A DNA stretch of 64,000 nucleotides from Cryptomeria japonica (Eukaryota > Streptophyta > Pinopsida > Cupressales > Cupressaceae). How positions within the stretch are numbered: the first letter of the stretch is position 1; every line of letters starts with the position of its first letter. Positions 36,791 through 48,445 of this stretch are shown here, piece by piece. The stretch lies in contig NC_081414.1 in NCBI RefSeq assembly GCF_030272615.1, positions 311,166,164-311,230,163 of the forward strand, read 5' to 3'. A program made the position numbers and the translations under genes. The notes under the pieces were generated by a model, which was not told the origin of the DNA, made no database searches, and worked only from the letters and a program-made list of their open reading frames with translations.

Positions 36791-38107
36791 CAAGAATTGG
36801 ATGATTCTGAAGATCTTCCCAAGGTGTTGTTTGTTAGTACTACTGATGAATGGTACTCTAATGTAGCATTTTTCCTGACTTATGGCGAATGTCCACAACA
36901 TTTGTCATTCAAGGAAAAAAGAAGTATCAAGTTGAAAGCTGCAAACTTTGTATTATGGGATACTGGTTTGTACAAAAGAGCCATTAATGGTACTTTCCTC
37001 CGTTGTGTTGACAAAGCACAACAAACCAAATTGCTGGAATCTTTCCATGACAAGGCTTGTGGTGGAAATTTTTCTATGCCAGTGACCGCTCACAAAATAT
37101 TGAGAGCAAAGTATTATTGGCCTACACTCTTTCAAGATGCTTTCCGATGGGTACGTAAGTGTGTACATTGTCAACAGTTTGTAGGAAAACCAAAGCTTAC
37201 AGCATTACCATTGAAGCTGGTTATTGTTGAAGAGCCTTTCTGACAATGGGGTATTGATTTCATTGGTGTGATCAATCCCTCTTCCAGTGCAGGTCATTTG
37301 TATGTCCTTACAGCTACTGATTATTTCACCAAGTGGGTGGAAGCCATACCGGTAAAGAATGCTACTTTTGAGATAGTATGCAGATTCCTCAAGGAGAATA
37401 TTATTTCCAGGTTTGGTGTTCCATTCAAAATCGTGACTGATAATGCAGCCACCTTTTCTTCCTCTGAAATTTCACAATTTTGCTTTGAGCATAATATCTT
37501 GTTAGCCCATTCATCTGATTATTATCCCTAAGGTAATGGTCAGGCGGAATCTAGTAACAAGAATTTGATTACTATTATTCGCAAACTTGTGAAGGAAAAT
37601 CAAAGGTCCTGGCATAAGGCTCTTTTTGATGCTTTAGAGGCAGACAAGATTACACCCAAAAGGGCTATTAGTATGTCACCATTTCAGCTTCTTTATGGGA
37701 TCAATGCAGAAATACCCATCACTTTGGAACTTCCCGCTCTAGAGTTGGCTAAAGCAATTGAAGATCAAACTTATGAGAATGCTTTAGACAAAAGGATCAT
37801 GTATCTTTCTTAGCTGGAAGAACAAAGAACACAAGTAGTAGATCGGATTGCCTAGCATCAGCAACAAGTTAAAAATATTTTTGATAAGAAAGCAAAGCAA
37901 AAAGGATTCCAAGTTGGTGATCGTGTTTTGCTTTGGGATAAGCGAAGGGAACCGAAAGGTTTACATGGCAAATTTGATTCTCTTTGGCAAGGACCCTTCA
38001 CTATTCACCGTGTTGCTGGAGAAGATAGTTTTATCTTGGCTTATCATGATGGTACACCATTTGCGTTGCCTTATAATGGTCAGCATTCGAAACATTACTT
38101 TGAATGA
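36791..38107 (+). pseudogene. pol: E3 integrase
   Basis: N-domain C-x2-C in KCVHCQQFVGK; DDE core GIDFIGVINP, KIVTDNAATF and NGQAESSNKN. C-terminal region with VGDRVLLWDKRRE and LWQGPFTIHRV (GPF motif), ending in TGA at 38105-38107. TGA near 37241, TAA near 37529, TAG near 37811 and TAG near 37852 interrupt it. No chromodomain. Confidence 0.87.
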
Positions 38108-38290
38108 ATATTCGAGGAAACTTCTTGTAAATAATGTCTTTCCCTTGTTTGTTTTGTGTCTTTTGTTTATTTATTTTTGCTTTGTTTGACCCTGTGACCC
38201 AATGGATAAGAGGAAGGCACTTAGAGTTCTGGATTCTCTTCTTTCACAAACTTGAAGGATAAATAAAATAATTCCCCAGTCAGAGCCAGT
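38108..38290 (+). other. E3 region between pol and 3' LTR
   Basis: No ORF. Ends with CCCCAGTCAGAGCCAG one base before the LTR start, matching the block at the same place in E1. No ordinary polypurine tract is seen. Confidence 0.55.
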
Positions 38291-40338
38291 TGTTGTCATT
38301 ATTTTTGTTTCCAAAAATGAAGGACCACTAAATGAAATTTTTGTGAAAAAATGAAAAAATTTACTCTGTGGCATGCTTCTCGAGGCAGAATTTTAACGAA
38401 TCCTTGGACTGGCTTAATCCTTAGTCTATCCTCAAACTACGTTTCGAATTTCATCAAATTCTAGGTTCGTTTGCTATGTCTTTCCTTCAATTTTGGGTTT
38501 TAAAACCCTGACTGCAGTTGGAGAATTTTCTTCAAACTGCAAGTTTTAATGATATTCATTGTTTTGGTTGTTGTAGGGGAATTTTTAGCTTATTACATGT
38601 GCATCTTTATTAAAAGATGTTACTTGCAATTTTTTTTAAATTTCCCTTTCTTGTTTTTGTCTTTTTTATTGTTTTTTGGTCTTTTTTAGTTAAAATAGGG
38701 ATTTTTTGACTCAATTACAAGTAAACTTGCAGTTTGGTCAAAAAAACCCCTACTTTAATGGTTTTTGCATGTAATAGGGATTTTAAATCCCCATGACATA
38801 TGTGCAAGTATTTCTAACTTGTTGTACGGATTTTATTTCCCTTTTACAAGTAATTAAAACTTGCAGTTTGCTCCAAAAAACTCGATTTTGCCTTGCAAGT
38901 GCATTTTTGACAATTTTAAACTTGTCATTTGTCTAAAAAATCCCGATTTTGCCTTGTAAGTGGAAAAAGTGAAATTAAAACTTGTATTCTTCTCCCAAAA
39001 ACCCGATTTGCATTCTCTTATGCAAATTCAAACTTGTCTTTTGCTCCAAAAAACCTGAAATGCAAGAAAAAAATGATTTTTTGAAGAATTCAAAGCAATT
39101 TTTTGTGGAGATTTTCTAGGGAGGAAAGGCGTTTTTGCTTCTACCCTATTTTCATGTGTTCATGGACATCTTTCAGACCAAATGGAGGTTGCATTGACTG
39201 GTTTTTTGCCCTAGATCAGCAAACACGTTTTTATTTAATGCCATGTTTTGGGGGATTAGAACTTATTGAAGCTACAATCTCCTAAAGTGTTTTGCCCTCT
39301 CTCACCTAGGCGTGGAGTTTGGGAGGAGTTTTAAGCTATTAAATGATGACATTAAAGATGCAAATGATGGCCACATTTTTTCCATGTGACTCCTTTGGCT
39401 ACGCTTTACAAGCACAAATCATCATTTCTTCTACTTCCTCCTTAGGCGTTTTGCTCCAATCTTTTTAGGCGTGCTCTCTCATTGGCACTTTGATCTTCGA
39501 AATTTGGGATTGCTGCTACATTTATCAGTTTCTAGCATTTTTACAAAAATGTGTTAAGGGTTTTGGCATTGTGGATTGCTTCTATTTTTGGTCTTCCTTC
39601 TTTTTTCCAAAAATTGGTTGCATTTTTGGAGAATCATTTGCATTTTCAAAAAAGATATGTTCTCTTTCCTTTCTTTCCTTCATTTTATTATTTTCTTGTT
39701 TTCTTAATTTTCATTCTTAGTTGCATTTTTTTGGCATGTGTTGTTCTTCCCCAAAAAATCGGTTTTTGTGAGAGAAATCTTCCCCTTGGTATGCAATTTT
39801 TGAATTGCATTGTTCTTCCCAAAATTCCCTCTTTACTTGTATTCGGGATTTTTAATCTCGATTACAAGTTCGCTGGAAATTCGTGTTCTTCCCCTACAGT
39901 TAAGGAATTTAACCATTTTTGGTTAAAATTCCAAGTTAAAAAGTGTGAAATACCCCTCGCTTGCAAATTCGGGTTTTAAAAATCGGATTACATGTTGAAG
40001 AGTTCTTCCCATTTTCATGAAAATGACTTTCCTGAATTTTCCCATTTCTATCCATTCATGTTCCCCATATTTGTACTTTCCATTTTCGTCATTTCCCGCA
40101 AGTCAAAATCTCATTTTTCGTCTACTTCTCCATTTTTGAATTTACAAGTGTACTTGTATTCGAGTTTTAAAACCCCGATTGCATGTATGTCCTTTCCAAC
40201 TTATATACTTGCGAAAATTCTCCCAAGATCCGAAATTGGTCAAAGTCAAGATTTTCCCATTTCTACATATTTCCCCTCTTCCTCTCACAAAATCCTGAAA
40301 TTCAAGAATCAAAGTTTTACCCATTTGGAGAAGGAAGA

Positions 40339-43300
40339 ATGATATTTGCAGCTGACTATGATGTTTCCTTAACTCTTTTAAGTCTTCATCACAGCATTCC
40401 AGGTTCACAATCAATGTCAGATTTGTCGGCATCTCCAACTCCAAAGAAAATGAAATACAAATATGACAAATATCAGAATGAGGTTGCACCTTCCCAGGTT
40501 TCTTCTCCTTTGGATCGCATCAGAGACACAGAGATAGGGCACGTTGATATGGCATAATTTATCAATAGGGTAGAAGATCCACAGGATAATAACTTGCAGC
40601 AGTTGTTCGACAGCCATATCCATCATGCATCTTCCTTCCCAGTGGCTGCCCTAGAACCTGAGTTTGTTCTTGCATGCGCCCATCATTTTGACAAGGAATC
40701 AAGAGTCATCAAAAATGATGATGGTGAAGCTATAATTCATCTTGTTGCGGATACAATTGAGAAGGTTTTCAGAATACCTCCTGCACCTGTTTATATGGAA
40801 ATCACCAAAGAAAGTGCAGCGGAATATTACATGAAGAGGGAAAAAGATTGCAAGCGGCACATCAATAGGTGGATCCAAGAACCACATCCTTCCTTCTCAA
40901 GGTGGGCAAAGTTGTACCGTTGTGATTTCAAATGGGAGATAGGAGACACCATCACTCTTCTCAGCAGGATGATGGGCCTTGAGCCTTCCAATGTCCTTGA
41001 GCCATGGATGTATCAGTTCATTATGTTCATACGGTAGTCACATCACATTTCATGGGGGGAAGTCATCAGCGATGCCTTGTGCAAACAACTTGCAGCAATT
41101 CCTACCACCATGACCTTCTTCATGAATTCTTATTTGGTATATTTAGCAACATCACATAGACACTTTCCAGATCTTTCTACCAAGGGTGATCGCTCGCTTA
41201 TACCAGTTTGGGAATATTATGACCAATTGCCATTGAAACCCAGCAGACTGCATTTTAGAAGGGTCCAAGATGCATTCTTCGAATATTTCATGTGTCAGTT
41301 TGACAGAGATCTCAGCAACAAAAGAGTATCAGATGAGGCATGGGTCAAGGTGTCTAAGTATGGGTGTTTGTTCCTGCAATTTCCCACCTTCACCTATATG
41401 AGGATTGGATGCTATGACGGTCAGCCATACATGCTTCCCAGATACCCAACCAATAAGATAATTCTTATGGAGTTGGGAAGACAGATCATGGTTGTTCATA
41501 CTTTTCAGTCTGCTAGACACAAGGTTGGAATGGGGATCTCTACGACAAACCCATTGAGGCTAAGGCCATGGAGGCTGAATTGTAGGAAATCATGCTTTAA
41601 AGGTTCAAACCTAGAGCTGATTTTTATTATAGAGGTATGAAGGAAAAGATCAAGAAATCCTTTGTGCATGTTCATCGCATTGAAGACATCTGGGTAGATC
41701 TCTGCACAGAAGCCAAAGTCCTCAAGATGGATTACTGCAGGCTCACTGTTGAGCAAATTATTGATTTGAACTTGGTAGATATCCCACAAGGGATGATTGA
41801 TGATAGGCATATACTTGATCCTAAATACACTTCACAGAGGTTTGAGGAAGCTCCACTTCCTTTGATCCAATGGTCACACAAAGAGTGCATCTCCATCCTT
41901 GACAGATTTCAGCCTATCTTGGCCAACACTAACGCATGGCTAAAAAGTCATGTTGTTAGACTTATCAAAATCAAGGTTGGTAAAGAAGATGATTCTACGG
42001 GGCCTCTTGGATGGAAATCTGAGATTCAAATCGACAACAAGGAGGGTGCTTCATCTTCAGGCACAAGGATCAAGTTACGAGTCAGTCATGCAGTAGTGCT
42101 TCCTCCTCAAGAGATGACTATTTGTGGGAAGGAAAAATTATGATTCCATGTTCAAGTGATCGATCTGGATAATCCAGAAGAGGGGTAACAATCTGATGAT
42201 GCTCCTAAATCTACATTTTCAGACTCGCCTCATGAGGTAATTCCTCCAGTTTCCATTGAGATGCCTCTTTCTCCTCCTAATTTGCTCGTGGATGAGTCTC
42301 CTCAGAATGCAATTCCGATTTCAGCATATGAGCCATCTCCTGATCATCAATAAGAAAGTGTGTTGAAAGCTCCTATGGATATTCCTACTTGCATCTAGTT
42401 ATCAGAAATTGATACTTCCAGTTCTGGTTTTAAAGAATTCCTTAGGTAATCTTCATGCCCATTGGTAACTGAGCAAACCATGGTCGCTGTCTCAACTGAT
42501 ATTCCTCCCAGGGTGACCGCGGTAATTCAAACAAAAAGTGCTTCTCCTTTGCCTACGGCTGCTACTGGAAGTGAGTTGATGACTTTGCCTCCATGGCTTA
42601 GTTCTTTCACCCTGTAAATGAAGAAGCAAGAGATCTCACCTAATGCCTTTGACTACCAACAACTCAAACAATCTAGATCCAAAGTTGCTAAGAAGGCCAA
42701 GACTATCTCCAGAGTAACTGTTGATAGTAACAAGATGAAGGTAGCTGAAATTGTTGAACCCATTGCAGATAAGCCACTTGATGAAATGTCAGTTGTTGAT
42801 TATAAAGTTACGAGGATAGAGTTGGGCAAGCAAACGCATGAGGTCATTAAACATGATGCTCAGTTTTCTGTTGCTTCATTGGTGCAAAGGTGTGATGATC
42901 TTCTAGCGAAGAAAGACAAGCTAGAAGAGGAGAACCGATAGCTTATGGCAGCCATTCATAAAATCACAAAACCTACTGCTAAAGGGGGTAACTCCATAGG
43001 CTCTTCAGGTTCCCAAGAATTGATTCGTGGAGTGGATAGGACTGCTCAGAAAGTACAAGCATTGGATTCTTGGGTTGATCAGCTTCATGATCAATGTGTA
43101 CAAGTAATGAGAAAAGTCTGACCATCTGGCATACCATGCCCCAACAACAGATCAGTATTTTGGAGGAGCATGCCATCATCTCTTCCAGGGTCATGTACTT
43201 GGAATTTGAAGAACTCATGGAAAACAAGACCCTTGTTCTTAAATCCCTCATTGAGGAGATCGGTGATGCGAGGAGATTCCGGGGTGAAGTTTACCGAGAT

Positions 43301-43642
43301 ATTGTCTCGCATTGTGAAAAGGCCTCTTGCAACATAGTAAGTCAGGATGGAGAGTTGATTCCAGAAGAAGAAGTTTTTGCTGATTTACAGATGAGGATTC
43401 ATAATGAATGGAGGAGCGAACAATTCTCGGCAGCTTCGATTCAAGCATTGATGAAACAACAAGCCTTTCTGCATGAAATCCAGTATATCCTGGATAAAAT
43501 TAATTCTGCACTCCTCCGCTGTCATGACACTATTGTGAAGACTATGGTTGTTGCCAAGAACACCCATGAACCGAATCCTGAGGAACTGCAAGCGAGCATC
43601 CGAAAATTTCAAGGATTTGTGTCTTTACAAAATGCAACTTAA
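40339..43642 (+). pseudogene. LTR-encoded ORF of E3, 3' copy
   Basis: Same protein as 29094-32282 but carried to its natural end (FQGFVSLQNAT, then TAA at 43640-43642), about 1100 codons. Private changes: TAA near 40555, a deletion of about 34 bp near 41550 and one of about 90 bp near 43107. The C-terminal extension (VFADLQMRIHNEWRSEQF to the end) is missing from the 5' copy. The ORF ends about 310 bp upstream of the LTR TATA box, so it lies wholly in U3. Confidence 0.62.
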
Positions 43643-43951
43643 GTGTTTTTCAACACTTAGTTGAATTTTCCCTTTTTTGTAATCTTTAGTTGTAATTTAG
43701 TTTTGACAAGTTGCATGTAAAAGTATTTTTTGTAAAATGCAAGTTACACATTACTTGCACTTTTGTAATTACATGTAAGCCAACTACAAGTTGTGTCCGA
43801 TTAGGACTGTAGTTGGAATAAGTCTTAATTAGTTGGAGTAACTCTTAGTTAGTTAATGAAGTCTTAGTTATTTATTGAATGAGTCTTGGTGGTTGAGAGA
43901 ATCTCTCAAGTTAGTTAGGATCCTCCCACCTTTTTCTCAAGGCTCCTCTTC
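43643..43951 (+). other. E3 U3 segment between ORF and TATA box
   Basis: Contains GCAAGTTACACATTACTTGC-like inverted words near 43740 and repeated TCTTAGTTAG motifs at 43820-43870. Probably the proximal promoter; no specific factor site is claimed. Confidence 0.45.
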
Positions 43952-43959
43952 TATAAATA
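43952..43959 (+). promoter_or_regulatory. TATA box of E3 3' LTR
   Basis: TATAAATA after a CT-rich stretch, with the likely start about 30 bp on. AATAAAG follows near 44072 as a possible polyadenylation signal in R. Confidence 0.7.
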
Positions 43960-44028
43960 CTTGAGGCGTCCATTGTAATTATCATCTTTTGGAAAGCAAG
44001 CAAAAACTCTGCCAAATTTACAGCAAGA

Positions 44029-44493
44029 AGTCTTTGAGCTTATGTATGTGGATTGAAAGTTTTTGAAGAATAATAAAGAAGGATTACTCAAGTTTTGAGT
44101 CTTTGAGCTACATGTTTGAGTTTGAATCTTTTATTTCTTCTATGCCAAGTGTTTCTAAAGGAGCTTAGTCCAATCTGATTTGAAGTCTTTGAGTTGCAAG
44201 TAGAGAAGATTAATTAAAATAGGAAACTCTCTTGAAGGAGCAACAAGTCTTTGAGCTTGCATCTATTCTTGAGGAAAAATTACTGTTTGATAAGAAATAG
44301 CAGCAAGTCTTTGAGCTTGCATTATTTCTTGTCTTTGTGTTAAAAGAATAAATTATTCTAGTCTTTGAGTTATTGTCTTTTATTTGTTGTAAAATTTATT
44401 ATAGCAAAGGGTAGATAGGACTTCCAATAGTCAAGTCTTTGAGCTTGATATTGTTGTCATGTCCCGAAGGAAGTGACGGAAGTCTTTGCGCTT
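44029..44493 (+). repeat. AGTCTTTGAGCTT motif array in E3 R/U5
   Basis: Eight copies start at 44029, 44098, 44184, 44246, 44306, 44360, 44434 and 44481, 47-86 bp apart. Sequence between them differs, so only the motif is conserved. All are downstream of the TATA box and would be in the transcript. Confidence 0.75.
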
Positions 44494-44756
44494 TTAGGAA
44501 ACTTCATTTCCTTTCTCTCATTTTACTTAAAAGTTGTTACTACTGTTCATATTCAATTGCTATCCTTTTCTATGAAGAGAAAAGGATATTGTCTTTCTTG
44601 AAGAAAGAAGGAAGACTGATGTCCCATCCTGTTTTTATTTCAGTTTTATTTAGATAGGGGGAGCCTTCCTTTAATTAGGAGAGTTTTTACTCGTGTGCTG
44701 TGGTTGAAACCACAATTTTGTATATTTCCCCAAATGTACAAAATTTTCAACCAACA

Positions 44757-44761
44757 TAATT
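44757..44761. repeat. E3 target-site duplication, right copy
   Basis: TAATT after the LTR end CCAACA, identical to 27045-27049. Confidence 0.9.
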
Positions 44762-45577
44762 GTCTTGAAATTTGTTGTAATGATCTGTATGATGAACTGT
44801 AATTATTTGTAATGATCTGATATGATCTACGGTGTAAATTCAATGTATTTTGAATGTTGTTAGGGTTATGCAATTGGCCTAATTGTAAAGTGTATTTAGG
44901 TCGAGTTTGAGAAGAGATTTTGTGTCGGTGATCAGAGAAGGAGAGTGTGCCAAACCAGATTGAGATGTCTGCATGTGAGAAGTAGATTGGGGCTAAAATG
45001 GATCTATACTAGCAAGCAGAGAGTGTTGTGATCAGGTCCTTAACTAGTTAGGTCCTAACAGGCCTGATGTTGTAAATCCCTTAACCAGGTGGCTCATTAA
45101 TTTGGTTTTATATTCTTTAGTAAGGTTACTCCTAACAAGGTAGAGCTCCTAATAGAGCTAAGGTTAAAATCCCTTCACCGAGTGACTCCTAATAGGGTCT
45201 TCTCTTAACCAGACGTTATTGTAAAGCTCCTAACTGGGCTAGGCCTTTAATACGGCGCATGCCAAAAGAGTGCAAATTTTGTGGGTACCAATTCCCATCG
45301 TGGTTTTTCCCATTTGGGTTTCCACGTGAAAAATCTCAGTGTTCATATGGTGGTTGATTTGTTTATATTTGGATTTTATATCATTAAATTGCTTACATGT
45401 TGATGAACACATGAATGAGTAGTTTGGTAAATCTGCTTTAAGTGATTGATTGAGTAGTACCGGTATTGGTTATGAATTGTTTTTGAGAAGTATTTTCAGA
45501 TTGGTAAAAGATAACAGTTTATTGTTATCATTAGTTCACCTCCCCCTCTCAGTATTAACCGGATCCTCACAATAGCA
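44757..45577 (+). repeat. E4 5' LTR, right part
   Basis: Continues the E4 LTR after E3. It is homologous to the reverse complement of the E5 LTR (for example TTGTAATGATC and the CCTCTCAGTATTAAC end). It ends AATAGCA before the primer-binding site. Several CTAACAGG/CTAATAGG words and ACCGGT sites mark it. Confidence 0.85.
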
Positions 45578-45579
45578 AT

Positions 45580-45591
45580 TGGTATCAGAGC
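45580..45591 (+). other. E4 primer-binding site
   Basis: TGGTATCAGAGC, the standard plant Copia site complementary to initiator tRNA-Met, 2 bp after the LTR. Confidence 0.92.
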
Positions 45592-45649
45592 ATTAGGTCC
45601 TCTTTATGCAGAAGCTTAACCACTTGAGGTAAAGATCCTTAAGGCTAAC

Positions 45650-45788
45650 ATGGGGAAAGGTTCAATGAGTAAACGAGAGCTTTTGTAAAGGCTTGTAGAA
45701 TCTGAAGAAGCCTATGATGAACTAATGGTTAAGTACAAAGCTTCATTGGCTAAGAGAAGAGAGTTAGTCAAGTAGTTGATGGAATTCA
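45650..45788 (+). pseudogene. E4 5' coding fragment
   Basis: ATG at 45650 opens a frame MGKGSMSKRELL with two TAG stops before E5 cuts it. Lys/Glu-rich; it may be the start of gag or a leader ORF. Not recognisable beyond that. Confidence 0.4.
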
Positions 45789-47288
45789 TGTTAATCTTAG
45801 AGGATCTGGTTAATACTGAGAGGGGGGGGATGAATCAGTATCAAAAATAATTTCAAACTTAAAACTCAACCTTATAAAACTCCATCAAATCAACCATAAA
45901 GCAATAATAAGCTCTTTACCAGTATCGGTAACCACTGCTAATCATTTGCTAAAGTGATTTATCATGTCTGCACATCAAGTGTTCATATACCATGCATTAA
46001 CTGAAAATAAATATAACAACACATAAGAACATTCACCATATTTTTCACATGGAACCCCAAATAGGGAAAAACCATGGTGGGAATTGGTACCCACAAATAT
46101 TTTGCACTCTTTCGGAATGGGCCCTGTTATGAGTCAAGCCTAGTTAAAATCTTACAATGATGTCTTGTTAGGAGCAAACATTGTTAATAGTCACCTAGTT
46201 AAGGGATTTGGATAATGAGCCCTGTTAGGAGCTATGACCTATTAGGATCAACCTCACAAGAGAATTTAACACTCAGATGCTAAGCTACCTGATTAAGGGA
46301 TTTAAAATGTAAGGCCTGTTAGGACCTACCCGGTTAAGGGATTTTATCTGCTACAATTGTTAGAGAACAACGGTGAATGATCTAGGTATAGAACTTAAGT
46401 GCTTGCTTGATCAGATCCAATTATACTTCAAATCTGCAACACTCTGGCAGATCTCTTACACCCTGGTTTGGCTTCACACACTTTTCAAAACCACCGACAC
46501 AACAAACATCAATTATACCGACCTAAATAACCTCTACAACTTAGTCAGATACAAAACCCTAAGACTTACATCATAGATTATCACAGATCTTTACAACTCA
46601 TTATAGATCATCATATGGATCATTACAATCAATAACAAATCAATATCAACCATTGAGTGATCGTAACTCATCACAACAACTTGATTTGATACAAAGTCAA
46701 ACCCTTAGCTCATTTTGCTAAGCAATTTGCACATTCCCAAGAAATTCCATCTTGATCATGCCAAAACATAATTCAAACACTTCACGCAGGTTGTGCCACA
46801 TTACTACCAACATATGAACTTGATGTAGATCACCGCCAAAACAAAAATCATTACTGTTCCTTAAACCCTTCTTAAACCCTAGCAAAAATATCATAGAAAT
46901 CATAAACATGATTTCAAGTAACCAAAAAATGATGCGGTTCCAGTCAGATACATATTATAATGATAAAAACTCATACTCCAAACCACAACACTTCAATCAT
47001 TACCAATCACTGAAAATAATCAAAATATCTCCACGTTTACCGGTTAAGGTCCTAATTCTCAGTTAATTGTCCTCAATACTGGTAAGGCATTTCCGGTAGA
47101 CCAAAAAGACTTAGATGACAAAATACAACATAGTAGACATCAGTTGCCATCAATGACAACACAAATAACTGATCAAAGTTATCCAATCATTCAATCTTAA
47201 TCTCTTCATCACAAAGTCATCACAAATAGTATTTTACCAGTTCATTCATCATTCTTCATTTGCATTAGTTATGCCAAACATGCCAACA
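45789..47288 (-). repeat. E5 3' LTR, complete (1500 bp)
   Basis: On + it starts TGTTAATCTTAG and ends CATGCCAACA. It matches 51855-52984 closely up to the E6 insertion. Frequent CTGTTAGGA/CTATTAGGA words and ACCGGT motifs. Confidence 0.92.
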
Positions 47289-47303
47289 TTCTCCCCCTTT
47301 GGC
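47289..47303 (-). other. E5 polypurine tract
   Basis: GCCAAAGGGGGAGAA on the - strand touches the LTR start TGTTGGCATG, as in many plant Copia elements. Confidence 0.9.
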
Positions 47304-47722
47304 ATTGATGGCAACACCAATATAAATATCAACATTTGCAACTAAAATCATGCTTCTCAGATCTGTAACTTCTTTGTTGTACTTCACACTTCTGTTGAAC
47401 AATATCTGCCGGTATCACTCCTTCACCTTCTCAAATTCTTCACTTTTAGTATAGCCCTTCTCCTCCTTAGGCTGATATATATAATTATCTTCTCCCCCTT
47501 GGACAACAATGCCAAGGGTGCATATGCATCACCGGTCATTATTTTTGTTGTTGTTGTCTTCAACATGTCTACAAACTCATCTAAGTTGCTCCCCCTGCGG
47601 AGTAGCCACCATTTCATCAATCCATAGTGAAAAATATTCATTAACTCCACTGAATTGATGCATCTCCTACATCCTAGTTTTATCCGATTAGGGGTCTGAT
47701 CCCTATTTTACCTTTGAGGTAC
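47304..47722 (-). other. E5 stretch between RNase H and PPT
   Basis: No convincing coding frame. It may contain the decayed last residues of pol and a 3' untranslated part. Confidence 0.45.
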
Positions 47723-48445
47723 TCAAAGGTAGTCTTCAGCAAAGGTTTTGTGAAAATTTCTGCCAATTGTTCTTTGTTGGACACACTCTATTCTGACTTG
47801 TTTCTCCCGGACTCTTTCCCTCAAAAGTGGTACTTCAATTCTATGTGTTTTTTCCTTGCATGTAACACAATTTTTAAAAATATTAATTACACTTGTATTG
47901 TCAAAATAAATAGTTATCGATTCATACATATCAAGTTTAAAACCTTCTAACACATGTCTCGTCCAGATTGCCTACGTGCAATTCATTGATGAAGCAACAT
48001 ACTCTACCTCTTTTATTGACTGTGAAACACAAGTTTGCTTCTTACTAGTCCAAGCAACCAATCTACCTCCAAGAAGAAAAGCTCCACCAGTAGTGCTTTT
48101 TTGGTCATCAACATTTCCTGCCCAATCTGCATCAATAAACACCTTCAAAGAAAAATCATTTTTATAAGGATACCATAAACCATAATCTATTGTGCCTTTC
48201 ACGTACCAAAATATCCTTTTCACTGCTACCAAGTGAGTTTCCTTGGGATCCTTCTAAAATCTAGCAACCAAACCAACAACATGTGCAATATCAAGCTGAC
48301 TATGAACAACATAATGTAACTTACCAATCATGGACTTGTATTCTTTTTCATCAACAGAGGGTGAATCATCATGTTTAGACAGTTTACAACCAGTCACCAT
48401 CAAAGTACTAACCGGTTTACAATCTTCCATATCAAATATTTTCAA
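47723..48445 (-). pseudogene. pol: E5 RNase H and RT C-terminus
   Basis: HDDSPSVDEKEYKSMIGKLH (end of RT), VKRIFWYVKGTIDYGLWY, then FIDADWAGNVDDQKSTTGGA (first Asp), SIKEVEYVA (Glu; usual T/S-x-E-A-E) and IYFDNTSVINI (Asp). Stops separate the pieces. Copia RNase H is clear. Confidence 0.87.

Larger units (their letters stand above)
27050..44756 (+). mobile_element. E3: giant-LTR Tat-like Ty3/Gypsy element
   Basis: A 17.7-kb element with matching 5-bp target duplications. Order: 5' LTR (truncated), gag, protease, aRNH, RT, gRH, integrase, 3' LTR. The 3' LTR alone is 6466 bp and holds a long ORF, a TATA box and a motif array. A deletion at about 32282 removed the end of the 5' LTR, the primer-binding site and probably the start of gag. 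Pol motifs match E1. Confidence 0.92.
38291..44756 (+). repeat. E3 3' LTR, complete, 6466 bp
   Basis: Begins TGTTGTCATT, ends CAACCAACA, followed by the TAATT duplication. U3 takes about 5.66 kb and contains a long ORF. The TATA box is at 43952, and a R/U5 of about 0.8 kb carries eight AGTCTTTGAGCTT motifs. LTRs above 5 kb are rare among plant Gypsy elements. Confidence 0.92.
26424..45788 (+). mobile_element. E4: Ty1/Copia element, 5' part, interrupted by E3 and E5
   Basis: The LTR begins TGTTGGCATATTGGC at 26424, is split at 27049/44757 by E3, and ends at 45577. TGGTATCAGAGC follows. Only about 210 bp of internal sequence precedes the insertion of E5 at 45789. The rest of E4 should lie right of the window. 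LTR sequence matches E5, so they are one family. Confidence 0.85.

Noticed and set aside
27050-43362. Segmental tandem duplication of a 5.2-kb gene-like unit
   Set aside because: The copies flank gag-pol, the right copy has TG/CA ends, TATA and R/U5, and TAATT duplications border the whole; LTRs explain it better.
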